From Pseudomonadota bacterium (GTDB lineage: Bacteria; Pseudomonadota; Gammaproteobacteria; Pseudomonadales; Moraxellaceae), in contig JAJZBU010000025.1 of the NCBI GenBank assembly GCA_021851865.1, positions 1 through 44,348 of the forward strand: a stretch of DNA of 44,348 nt. The letters run 5' to 3'. The translations under genes and the position numbers were made by a program. Position 1 is the stretch's first letter; every line of letters starts with the position of its first letter. The notes below the pieces were generated by a model that was not told where the DNA came from, ran no database searches, and saw only the letters and a program-made list of their open reading frames with translations. This document shows, piece after piece, positions 1-8,419 of the stretch.

Positions 1-1
1 T

Positions 2-49
2 GAAATCATCAAGCAATACATCCAGCAACAGGCCAGACCCGAAAAGTAA
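2..49 (+). CDS. tnpA: TnpA-like Y1 transposase, C-terminal 15 residues only
   Basis: The frame reads EIIKQYIQQQARPEK and then TAA at 47-49. In the second copy the same tail is preceded by IGGAPL, so the end reads GGAPLEIIKQYIQQQ. This matches the conserved C-terminal helix of IS200-type HUH/Y1 transposases as I know the family. The catalytic HUH motif and tyrosine would lie upstream, outside the window, so activity cannot be judged. The identification rests on a short motif plus the adjacent hairpin. Confidence 0.55.
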   Translation, partial: EIIKQYIQQQARPEK

Positions 50-77
50 CCGCCGCTACGCGCCGGGCGCTATCCCC

Positions 78-105
78 CTCCATCCAATCATAAAATTGGA
101 TGGAG
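78..105 (+). repeat. Right-end subterminal hairpin of the IS200-like element
   Basis: CTCCATCCAAT (78-88) and ATTGGATGGAG (95-105) form a perfect 11-bp stem with loop CATAAA. IS200/IS605 transposases recognise such hairpins in single-stranded DNA. Read on the minus strand, the triplet 90-88 at the stem/loop junction is TGA and serves as the stop codon of the truncated LysR gene. The same hairpin in copy 2 stops the integrase remnant. Confidence 0.75.
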
Positions 106-1014
106 CCCCTCGCGCAAAAACGGGTGGGAGATGGAAAAGTTCATGCAAGCGTCAAGAAACTCCTGCAGGCGCTGACCGCGGTATTTGCGGCGATGGACGA
201 GAATGAGAAACTGTCGCTGCAGATGGGTCAAGGGCGTCTTCAGCTCGACCAGATGACCGCTGTGCAGGGCTGAGGCGACGCTCAGGCGTGATAGGCAACT
301 GATGCCATAACCGGTCTCGATGATGCAGCGGATGGCTTCGGTATGGCTGAGCTCCATGGCGAGATGGAGGTGGCCGAGATGGCCGAGCACGAGATGGTCG
401 AAGACCTCGCGTGTGCCCGAGCCCGGCTCGCGCAGGATCCAATCGGCGGCGGCGAGGTCGACCAGGCTGACTTCTTCTTTTTGCGCCAGGGGGTGGCTCG
501 GCGCGGCGAAGATGACCAGCTCGTCATCGCGCCAGGGTATGACTTCGATCTCGGGATCATGACAGTAGCCTTCGATGAAGGCGATATCGATCTGGAATTT
601 GAGCAATTGATCGATGATGTGGCGCGAGTTGCCGACTTCCAGGCTGAGCTTCTGTGCGCGCTGCCGCAGCAGGTGTTGCCCCATGAGGGCGGGAATCAGA
701 TAGCTGCCCAGGGTCAGGCTGGCGCCGAGGCGGAGAAGGCCACCGGCGGAGTGCTCGTCGAGGGCCAGTCGTTCCATGTCCTCGCAACGCGAGATGACGT
801 CGAGGGCCTGCGGCAACAGGAGGCGGCCGGTGTCATTGATCTGGATGCGCCGGCCGACGCGGTCGAAGATCCGGCATTCGAGCTGACGTTCGAGGTCGGC
901 CAGCGCCATGGAGGTCGCCGATTGTGTCAGGTGCAGCCGCTGTGAGGCCGCTTGCACGCTGCCTTCCTGGGCGACGGCGACGAAGACCTCGAGCTGTTTG
1001 ATCGTCATACGCAT
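88..1014 (-). CDS. LysR-family regulator (YeiE/CysL-like) with IS-derived C-terminus
   Basis: LysR-type transcriptional regulator of 308 residues. The N-terminal winged helix-turn-helix (about residues 4-63, TIKQLEVFVAVAQEGSVQAA) is followed by a substrate-binding domain (about 92-295) of the YeiE/CysL type. ATG at 1014 has AAGGA five bases upstream. The last 12 residues, HPFLREGLHPIL, are encoded by the IS200-like end and are shared with the integrase remnant at 7808-8144. The IS has therefore replaced the natural terminus, but only at the extreme end, so the protein may still work. It is divergent from the SemiSWEET gene at 1074 with a 59-bp gap, and LysR proteins often control a divergent neighbour. 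The effector is unknown. Confidence 0.85.
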   Translation of the reverse strand: MRMTIKQLEVFVAVAQEGSVQAASQRLHLTQSATSMALADLERQLECRIFDRVGRRIQINDTGRLLLPQALDVISRCEDMERLALDEHSAGGLLRLGASLTLGSYLIPALMGQHLLRQRAQKLSLEVGNSRHIIDQLLKFQIDIAFIEGYCHDPEIEVIPWRDDELVIFAAPSHPLAQKEEVSLVDLAAADWILREPGSGTREVFDHLVLGHLGHLHLAMELSHTEAIRCIIETGYGISCLSRLSVASALHSGHLVELKTPLTHLQRQFLILVHRRKYRGQRLQEFLDACMNFSISHPFLREGLHPIL

Positions 1015-1073
1015 GCTTGTCCTTCCTCGATCGAGCCGTCATGATGCGGGCTGTGTTAAGGAGATGAGGCCCC

Positions 1074-1328
1074 ATGACGCAAAACGACTTCCTTGGCTAT
1101 AGTGCGGCTAGTCTGACCACGATCGCCTTTGTGCCTCAGGCCTGGCGGGTGTATCGAACCCGCCGGACGCAGGATCTGTCCTTGCCCATGCTGACCCTGT
1201 TCACGGTCGGTGTCGCGCTCTGGCTGAGCTTCGGGGTGCGCGAGCACAATGGCCCGATCATCTTTTCCAATAGCATGACGCTGCTGCTCTCCGCCTATAT
1301 CCTCACGATGAAGTTGCGGCAGGGCTAG
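1074..1328 (+). CDS. SemiSWEET/PQ-loop small sugar transporter
   Basis: An 84-residue membrane protein that fits one three-helix SemiSWEET bundle, the half-unit that dimerises to move sugars. Helices are at about residues 7-25, 38-57 and 62-80. The PQ motif sits in TIAFVPQAWRVYRTRRTQDL, with the usual basic loop after helix 1. The family is normally 80-100 residues long, so it is complete. GAGG lies four bases before the ATG. The 3' end overlaps the convergent psd gene by 26 bp. The substrate cannot be read from sequence. The divergent LysR gene is a candidate regulator. Confidence 0.85.
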   Translation: MTQNDFLGYSAASLTTIAFVPQAWRVYRTRRTQDLSLPMLTLFTVGVALWLSFGVREHNGPIIFSNSMTLLLSAYILTMKLRQG

Positions 1329-2181
1329 GCGAGTAGCGCCCCAGACTCTCGCCCATGCGCACCTGGCGGCCGGCCGCCAGGTCTTCATGCCAGCCCCTGA
1401 TCGTGTCGGGCAGCAGGACGATGACGGTCGAACCGAGACGAAAGCGCCCCATCTCGGCGCCATGCGCCAGCTGCACCGGTGTCACCGGGTCGGCGTAGAA
1501 GAAGGTCTGTACGCGTCGTCCACGCGGTGTCACCAGTCCAGACCAGACCGTCTCGATGCCGGCGACGATCATGGCGCCGACCAGGATGACGGCCATCGGG
1601 CCGCAGGCGGTGTCGAACAGGCAGACGAGACGCTCATTACGGGCGAAGAGCTGTGGTACTTCGCGGGCGGTCGCGGCGTTGACCGAGAACAGGTCGCCGG
1701 GAATGTGGATCATGCGACGCAGGGTCCCGGCCAGAGGCATGTGGACGCGATGGTAGTCGCGCGGTGACAGGTAGATGGTGGCGAAGTGTCCGTGGTGAAA
1801 GGATTGTGCCAGCTCGACATCGCCGCCGATCAGTTCGAGAACGGAATATTCGCGCCCTTTCGCCTGCAACAGTCGATCGGCGCGCAGGCGACCGATCTGT
1901 GAGACACAGCCGTCAGCGGGGCAGACGATGGCATCCTCAGCATCGGCGAGGGGGCGGGCAGCGGGCTTCAGGGCGCGGGTGAAAAAGTCGTTGAAGCTTG
2001 CATAGCTGTCCGGATTTTCACGTTCGGCTTCGCTCAGGTCGACGTCGTAGGCGCGGACGAACTGACGAATCAGGATCTCGCGCAGCCACGGCTGTGAACT
2101 CTCCGCCAAGCGCCCGATCAGACGCGAAATCAGGTGCTGTGGCAACAAATATTGCAAAAGGACAAAGAGCGAATCGCGCAC
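1303..2181 (-). CDS. psd: Phosphatidylserine decarboxylase proenzyme
   Basis: Makes phosphatidylethanolamine from phosphatidylserine at the inner membrane. The 292-residue length is typical of the E. coli type. Diagnostic stretches are NDFFTRALKP, VCPADG, the DYHRVHMPL region and the self-cleavage site LGST near residue 251, whose serine becomes the pyruvoyl group after cleavage into beta and alpha chains. The start is GTG at 2181, with GAGG seven bases upstream. It lies 16 bp after the rhodanese gene on the same strand and is probably the last gene of a three-gene run with the HDOD protein. The C-terminus overlaps the convergent SemiSWEET gene. Confidence 0.95.
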   Translation of the reverse strand: MRDSLFVLLQYLLPQHLISRLIGRLAESSQPWLREILIRQFVRAYDVDLSEAERENPDSYASFNDFFTRALKPAARPLADAEDAIVCPADGCVSQIGRLRADRLLQAKGREYSVLELIGGDVELAQSFHHGHFATIYLSPRDYHRVHMPLAGTLRRMIHIPGDLFSVNAATAREVPQLFARNERLVCLFDTACGPMAVILVGAMIVAGIETVWSGLVTPRGRRVQTFFYADPVTPVQLAHGAEMGRFRLGSTVIVLLPDTIRGWHEDLAAGRQVRMGESLGRYSPSPAATSS

Positions 2182-2197
2182 GGATCAACCTCGCGGG

Positions 2198-3025
2198 TTA
2201 GGAGTCTCGATGGATGGGGGTATGGCGGTGGTTGCCCCACTCGCTCCAGGAGCCGGCGTAGGCGCGGATGCGGGGGAAGCCGAGCAGTCGGCCGATCAGC
2301 CAGGTCAGACCGGAGCGGTGATGGGTGTGGCAGTGGGTGACGACGTCCTTGTCGGCGCTGATGCCACGAGCGGCGAGTTCAGCGCGCAGTTCCTCGAGCG
2401 GACGCAGGCGCAGGCCGCGTTCACGATCCATGGCGCGCGTCCACTCATAGTTGATGGCGCCGGGGATGTGACCGGAGCGTTGCGCGAACTGACGCTGGCC
2501 CTGGTACTCCTCGGGGGAACGCGCATCCCAGATGACCAGATCTTCGTCCTTGCGCTCGAGCGCTTGCATGAGGTCCTCGATGTCGATCAGATAGCGACGA
2601 TCGATGCGGTGCTCGCGCGCCGGACGGCTGGCGGGCTGGTGCAAGGCGTCCTCGGTGGGGAGGCCGGCCTGCAGCCAGGCGACCAGACCACCGTTGAGAT
2701 AGGACCAGCGCTCATGACCGATGAGATCGAGGGTCCACAAAAAGCGCCCCGCCCAACCGCCGCCCTCGTCGTCGTAGGCGACGACGTGCAGATCGGGGTG
2801 CAGCCCGAGCCAGGCAAAAAGCTGTGACAGACGTTCCGCCTCCGGCAGATGACCGGTGACGGGCGGTTGGCCATGAATGAGCGCCTGAAAAGGGACGAAG
2901 ATGGCGCCGGGGACGTGCGCTTCCTGATGCACCGCTTGCTTGCTCAAATCGACCACGAGCAGGTCGCTGCGGTCGAGCAAGGGCAGGAGGTCTTCGGGTT
3001 CGAGGAGACGGGGCAGGTCGAGCAT
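2198..3025 (-). CDS. Two-domain rhodanese-type sulfurtransferase
   Basis: Tandem rhodanese protein of 275 residues, similar in plan to SseA/thiosulfate sulfurtransferases. The first domain (about 5-125) carries the structural motif GGWAGRFLWTLDLIGH. The second (about 150-270) carries the CH2A-type HIPGAINYEW and the active loop CHTHHR near residue 232, whose cysteine would hold the persulfide. This loop differs from the common CxxGxR of SseA-like enzymes, so the sulfur acceptor may differ. ATG at 3025 has GAGAGGA eight bases upstream. A second ATG at 3046 overlaps the stop of the upstream HDOD gene (ATGA) and would add seven residues. The gene lies between the HDOD gene and psd. Confidence 0.88.
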   Translation of the reverse strand: MLDLPRLLEPEDLLPLLDRSDLLVVDLSKQAVHQEAHVPGAIFVPFQALIHGQPPVTGHLPEAERLSQLFAWLGLHPDLHVVAYDDEGGGWAGRFLWTLDLIGHERWSYLNGGLVAWLQAGLPTEDALHQPASRPAREHRIDRRYLIDIEDLMQALERKDEDLVIWDARSPEEYQGQRQFAQRSGHIPGAINYEWTRAMDRERGLRLRPLEELRAELAARGISADKDVVTHCHTHHRSGLTWLIGRLLGFPRIRAYAGSWSEWGNHRHTPIHRDS

Positions 3026-3042
3026 GATGGAAGTCCTCTCAG

Positions 3043-4497
3043 TCATCCTTGGGTGGTGGCGGACTGGGCACGCAGGGTCTGGATGACGCCTTGTGCCGTG
3101 TGCAGGGATTGTCGCACAGCTGTCAGGCAACTGTCGCCTAGGGCTTGGCCACGGCGGTCGGCGAGGAGCAGGGCGAGCGCCTTGTCGCCGTTGTTCAGGC
3201 TGCCGATCAGGCTCGGGGTGGCCAGACTCGCCGCCATGGCCGCGGGCAGGTGTGCGTCATAGCGGGCGCGTGCCGGTGTGTCGAGGACGAGCAGGCTGGT
3301 CTTGGCGGCCAGGGCGGCGAGCAGGGAATGATGTTCGACGTTGATCTGCAGCGACTGCAGGGGCGAGTCTTTTTCCCAGCCCCAGCAGATCAGGCTGCGG
3401 ATCTTCTGGCGATCGGCCGAAAAAACGAACAAGGCGATGCGTTGCAGACCGGCCGCCTGCCAGAGACGGATCAGTGTCTGCAACAAGCTGTTGAGCTGGG
3501 TCTGGGCAGCCAGATGCTCGAGCAGATGAGCGAGGCTGGCGGTCGGTGGCGGTGGCAAGGTGCACCAATAGGGGAGGCTGAGATGTCTTTGCGCACTGGG
3601 AGCTGCGCTCCACACCAGGCTACCGGCAATGCCGGGACCGAAGCCGATGACGTCGGCGACGTGCAGCAGGAGATCGCGTGTTGATCGCCAGAGCTGATCG
3701 GCGGAACTGCGCGAGACGCTGGCGAGGGCGTGCAGGCGGCTGTAGGCCCAGGGGCCTTGCTGGATGAGACGTGCCGCCAGATGGTTGGCGTGGACGATCC
3801 AGGTGCTGGCACGGCCGGTATAGCGGCGCAGGAGTTGCAGGTCGCCGTGGGCCATGGCGCGATAATCGCGCGCCGTCGGCAGTTCTCCCGGGAGGCTGCA
3901 ATCGATGAGGCGATCGAGCGGCGTGTAGTCGGCGTTCAAACGCTGAGCGAGCTGGGCCAGATCCTCGCCATAGTGTTCTCTTTCCAGGGCGCGGGTCTGC
4001 TGGTGTGCGAGGAGGCGTTGTCCCCATTGTGCAAAATCGTCGGCCTGATGCCAGCTCAGCAGCCAGAGCAGCTGATTGTAGAGCAGGGCGGCCAGCCAGA
4101 TGTCATCGACATGGCGCTGGCCGTGTTCGATGGCCCAGCGGCGCGCCAGTTCGGCAGCGATGATGCTCTGTCCGAGGATTTGACGATGCTGCTCCCGTTC
4201 GGCATCGCGCCGGCGATACGTCGGCAGGCGTAAAAACAGTTCTTCCAGACGGGCTTTGCCGAGGATCTGCAGGCATTGCTCGAGGCTGTGCAGAGTCTGC
4301 GGTCGTCGCGCCCGGCGGGTGCGCAGGACGGCGGCGCGTACGACGTGATGTACGGCGGCGGGATCGCGCGCCAGGGATTGTGCCAGCTGATGGATCGATA
4401 ACTGTTCCCCGGCGAGCAGGGCCAGATGCCGTTCGCGGTCGCTGGCCAACAGCGGCAAGGGCTTATCGACCAGTAATGCGAGCTCCAGAGCTGGCAC
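3043..4497 (-). CDS. HDOD-domain protein with GAF-like C-terminal half
   Basis: About 484 residues. The first half has the pattern of an HDOD (HD-related output) domain: LAQSLARDPAAVHHVVRAAV, then an SLEQCLQILGKARLEELFL stretch. The second half resembles a GAF-like fold (LIRLWQAAGLQRIALFVFSA, then a region ending LALLLADRRG). No catalytic HD pair, GGDEF or EAL motif is visible, so a signalling or scaffold role is inferred. I prefer GTG at 4497, which has GAGG eight bases upstream and leaves an 89-bp divergent spacer to pip. ATG at 4554 would add 19 residues but has no clear ribosome site. The stop overlaps an alternative start of the rhodanese gene. Confidence 0.75.
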   Translation of the reverse strand: MPALELALLVDKPLPLLASDRERHLALLAGEQLSIHQLAQSLARDPAAVHHVVRAAVLRTRRARRPQTLHSLEQCLQILGKARLEELFLRLPTYRRRDAEREQHRQILGQSIIAAELARRWAIEHGQRHVDDIWLAALLYNQLLWLLSWHQADDFAQWGQRLLAHQQTRALEREHYGEDLAQLAQRLNADYTPLDRLIDCSLPGELPTARDYRAMAHGDLQLLRRYTGRASTWIVHANHLAARLIQQGPWAYSRLHALASVSRSSADQLWRSTRDLLLHVADVIGFGPGIAGSLVWSAAPSAQRHLSLPYWCTLPPPPTASLAHLLEHLAAQTQLNSLLQTLIRLWQAAGLQRIALFVFSADRQKIRSLICWGWEKDSPLQSLQINVEHHSLLAALAAKTSLLVLDTPARARYDAHLPAAMAASLATPSLIGSLNNGDKALALLLADRRGQALGDSCLTAVRQSLHTAQGVIQTLRAQSATTQG

Positions 4498-4586
4498 TGC
4501 AAGATCCTCAATGACGATCCGGGCAGTGTAGACCAGGGCGGCACAGGCGGCCATACTGAGAGCGCTATTTTGCCAGGAGTCGTGTG

Positions 4587-5540
4587 ATGCGCCAGCTTTA
4601 TCCTGAGATTCAGCCCTATCACCAGTTCATGCTACCCGTTGGCGACGAACATCAGCTCTATGTCGAGGTCTCCGGGACGGCGGACGCTCTGCCGGTGCTC
4701 TTTCTGCACGGCGGCCCTGGCGGCGGCGCGCAGCCCTGGCATCGGCGCTTCTTCGATCCGCTGCGCTATCGCATCATCCTCTTCGACCAGCGTGCTTGTG
4801 GGCGCAGCACGCCGCACGCCAGTCTGGAGAGCAACACGACTTGGCATCTGGTCGAGGACATGGAAACGCTGCGGCAGGAGCTTGCTATCGAAAAATGGGT
4901 CCTGTTCGGCGGCTCCTGGGGTTCGACGCTGGCCCTGGCCTACGCTGAACGCTATCCGCAACGGGTTCTGCACCTGATTCTGCGCGGGATTTTTTTGTGT
5001 CGCCAGCGCGACATCGACTGGTTTTATCAGGACGGCGCCAGTCGCATCTTTCCCGATGCCTGGGCGGAATACCTGCGGCCCATCCCGATGGCCGAGCAGC
5101 ATGATCTGCTCGCCGCCTACCATCGTCGTCTCACCGGCGACGATGAGCTGGTGCGCATGGCTTGCGCCAAGGCCTGGTCGATCTGGGAGGGGCATTGCTC
5201 CACCTTGCATCCGCAGTCGAGCCTGGTCGATCATTTCGCCGATCCGCATGTGGCCTTGGCGCTGGCGCGCATCGAAGCGCACTATTTTCAGCACGGCAGC
5301 TTTCTGCAGGAACGGCCGCTACTGGCCGGTGCCGCGGCCCTGGCGACGATTCCGGGGCATATCGTGCATGGCCGCTATGACATGGTCTGTCCGCTCGACA
5401 ACGCCACCGCTCTGCACGCTGTCTGGCCGCGCGCGCGCCTGCAGATCATCCGTGACGCCGGGCATGCCGCCAGTGAGCCGGGCATCGTCGACGCCCTGGT
5501 GCGCATCTGTGACCAGGTGGCGGAGGAACTGCAGGCTTGA
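4587..5540 (+). CDS. pip: Proline iminopeptidase
   Basis: Alpha/beta hydrolase of 317 residues (family S33) that removes N-terminal proline from peptides in the cytoplasm. Visible landmarks are HGGPGGG (oxyanion region), DQRACGRSTPH, the nucleophile elbow GGSWGS, the acid in GRYDMVCP and the catalytic histidine in DAGHAASE. The helical cap carries WSIWEGHCSTL. ATG at 4587 has AGGAG seven bases upstream; GTG at 4584 in the same frame is too close to that site. The gene is divergent from the HDOD gene. A short CTGC/GCAG stem followed by six T at about 5534-5556 may be a weak terminator. Confidence 0.93.
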   Translation: MRQLYPEIQPYHQFMLPVGDEHQLYVEVSGTADALPVLFLHGGPGGGAQPWHRRFFDPLRYRIILFDQRACGRSTPHASLESNTTWHLVEDMETLRQELAIEKWVLFGGSWGSTLALAYAERYPQRVLHLILRGIFLCRQRDIDWFYQDGASRIFPDAWAEYLRPIPMAEQHDLLAAYHRRLTGDDELVRMACAKAWSIWEGHCSTLHPQSSLVDHFADPHVALALARIEAHYFQHGSFLQERPLLAGAAALATIPGHIVHGRYDMVCPLDNATALHAVWPRARLQIIRDAGHAASEPGIVDALVRICDQVAEELQA

Positions 5541-5569
5541 GCATGGCGCAGACTTTTTTGTCGATGGCC

Positions 5570-5597
5570 CTTGAATTCCCCTGCCCTAGCCCCATTT
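5570..5597 (+). promoter_or_regulatory. Sigma-32 (RpoH) heat-shock promoter of groESL
   Basis: CTTGAA (5570-5575), a 14-base spacer, then CCCCATTT (5590-5597). This matches the RpoH consensus CTTGAA-N13/17-CCCCATNT at every defined position. Transcription should start near 5604, about 100 bases before the groES start codon. No CIRCE-type inverted repeat is seen, so control by HrcA is not indicated here. Confidence 0.9.
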
Positions 5598-5606
5598 CGT
5601 GATCAA

Positions 5607-5627
5607 CCGCAGCGATAGCCGCTGCGG
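5607..5627 (+). other. 5'-UTR hairpin of groESL mRNA
   Basis: CCGCAGCG (5607-5614) and CGCTGCGG (5620-5627) form a perfect 8-bp stem with a five-base loop, beginning about three bases after the predicted sigma-32 start site. It has no following U-run, so it is not a terminator. A 5'-end stem of this kind could protect the mRNA from 5' decay, which is inference. Confidence 0.6.
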
Positions 5628-5704
5628 AGCTGCCTTCGGCCATCCATTTCAGGATGCGAAGGTGGAACTGAAACCAGAATGGATAGAGATGGGAGTGATC
5701 ACAG

Positions 5705-5995
5705 ATGAAGATGCGTCCCCTGCACGATCGCGTCGTCATTCGTCGCGTTGAAGAAGAAGCCAAGACGGCCGGTGGCATTCTGCTGCCCGGCAGCGCCGCC
5801 GAGAAGCCCTCTCAGGGCGAAGTCGTCTCCGTGGGTAAGGGCGTGAGCCTGGAAAGTGGCGAACTGCGCCCCCTGGATGTCAAAGCCGGCGATCGCGTTC
5901 TGTTCGGCCAGTATGCCGGATCGACGGTCAAGATCGATGGTCAGGAATACCTGATCATGAAGGAAAGCGAGATTTTTGCCGTGCTCGAAGCCTAA
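5705..5995 (+). CDS. groES: Co-chaperonin GroES
   Basis: 96 residues, the normal length. It forms the heptameric lid of the GroEL folding chamber. Characteristic regions are [11 protein letters not shown] at the start, the mobile loop [15 protein letters not shown] that contacts GroEL, and a C-terminus reading [13 protein letters not shown] lies nine bases before ATG 5705; an internal ATG at 5711 is possible. It is followed after 40 bp by groEL and is driven by the sigma-32 promoter at 5570-5597. Confidence 0.98.
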   Translation: MKMRPLHDRVVIRRVEEEAKTAGGILLPGSAAEKPSQGEVVSVGKGVSLESGELRPLDVKAGDRVLFGQYAGSTVKIDGQEYLIMKESEIFAVLEA

Positions 5996-6020
5996 GGCTG
6001 AGAGTCTCCCCTGGATATGA

Positions 6021-7670
<1,650 letters not shown>

Positions 7671-7712
7671 GGATGTAAGCGAAGCGATCTCAAGGTCGCC
7701 GCTGTAGAAGAG

Positions 7713-7742
7713 AAGGGGGGGGCTCAGGCTCCCCCCTTTTTT
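7713..7742 (+). terminator. Rho-independent terminator of groESL
   Basis: AAGGGGGG (7713-7720) pairs with CCCCCCTT (7731-7738) around a ten-base loop, and the right arm runs into TTTTTT. It lies 42 bases after the groEL stop. Confidence 0.9.
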
Positions 7743-7807
7743 ATTTCACCATGACTCCAGCTCGGCACTTCGCTGGACTACGCCAAGACTAGATACAGAG
7801 AGGGTTT

Positions 7808-8144
7808 ATCAAGCACACCAAGTCCGCTGTCGATGCGGCACACCCAGGCGCAGGCCGTCGAACTCAGGGATACGCTGGTGCCTGGCTTCTTGTGCAAGAT
7901 TACCCGTCGGGTGCGTAAGGTGTTCATGCTCCAGTATCGGACGAACGCCGACAAGGCGGAGGCGCGCAAAGCGTCCACCATTGAGGAGTTGTGCAAGAAG
8001 TTCATGGAGGATCACTCCAAAAAGCGCAACAAGCCCAGCACCCGAGTCGGCTATCAAGGCATCATCGACCGCTGCATCATCCCGTTGCTGGGTCGCAAGA
8101 AGGTCCACCCGTTTTTGCGCGAGGGGCTCCATCCAATTTTATGA
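7808..8144 (+). pseudogene. Phage-type tyrosine integrase, N-terminal remnant cut by IS
   Basis: From ATG 7833 the frame gives about 100 residues resembling the N-terminal and SAM-like parts of P4-type integrases: ELRDTLVPGFLCKITRRVRK, VFMLQYRTNA, then KASTIEELCKKFMEDHSKK and a core-binding region ending LLGRKK. Three lesions are visible. Upstream codons in another frame read IKHTKSAVDA, the usual integrase start, so a frameshift lies near 7836. The family's roughly 40-residue stretch between LQYRTNA and the next helix seems missing. The 3' half with the catalytic R-H-R-Y residues is replaced by the IS tail HPFLREGLHPIL. It cannot be a working integrase. No tRNA is seen beside it. Confidence 0.75.
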
Positions 8145-8248
8145 TTGGATGGAGGGGGATAGCGCCCGGCGCGTAGCGGCGGTTACTTTTCGGGTCTGGC
8201 CTGTTGCTGGATGTATTGCTTGATGATTTCAAGTGGTGCACCGCCGAT
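8105..8248 (-). mobile_element. 3' end of the IS200-like element (copy 2)
   Basis: Inverted copy of bases 1-127 (8231-8105), extended to about 8248 by codons IGGAPL of the TnpA tail. It has the same hairpin and the same outer boundary (CCACCCG at 8105-8111). No complete transposase is present. Codons further upstream on this strand look like an unrelated protein, so this is a 3' fragment and not a full element. It cannot move by itself. Confidence 0.7.
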
Positions 8249-8350
8249 CATGTCCATGTCCAGAGTGACTGCGTGCGCTGGCACTACCGGCGGCCGTGCG
8301 GCAACAAGATAACGCGGCGTGAGTCCCCCGATCAGGTAAACCGACTCTTT
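8249..8350 (-). pseudogene. Possible nucleotidyltransferase (AbiEii-like) fragment fused to the IS tail
   Basis: In frame with the TnpA tail and upstream of it the codons read VYLIGGLTPRYLVAARPP, then AHAVTLDMDM. The pattern YLxGGL followed by a T-x-D-x-D motif resembles the start of small nucleotidyltransferase proteins of the AbiEii/DUF1814 type, where the aspartates bind metal. It is open only from 8350 (a TGA lies at 8353-8351), so it is a fragment of about 34 codons. Assignment is by motif memory only. Confidence 0.35.
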
Positions 8351-8419
8351 TCACGGCCCGAGTCCGCGCAGCAGTGGCCAAAGAGAAGTTTGCCGTCTCT
8401 TGTGCCGGCTTATTACCTT

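Larger units (their letters stand above)
1..127 (+). mobile_element. 3' end of an IS200/IS605-like element (copy 1, cut by window edge)
   Basis: This segment is present again, inverted, at 8105-8231, and the two are identical by eye over 127 bases. It holds the last codons of a TnpA-like reading frame (stop at 47-49) followed by about 78 bases of non-coding end with an 11-bp perfect hairpin at 78-105. A short transposase end followed by a subterminal hairpin and no terminal inverted repeats is the usual right end of IS200/IS605 elements. The identity stops at 127, just after CGGGTGG, which I take as the element boundary inside the 3' end of the LysR gene. The rest of the element lies left of the window. 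Confidence 0.7.

Noticed and set aside
7743-7832. tRNA or attachment site beside the integrase remnant
   Set aside because: No cloverleaf, anticodon stem or direct repeat could be found by eye in this stretch.
8372-8396. AAGAGA/TCTCTT stem downstream of dsbD
   Set aside because: Only six base pairs, no U-run and a nine-base loop; not enough for a terminator call.
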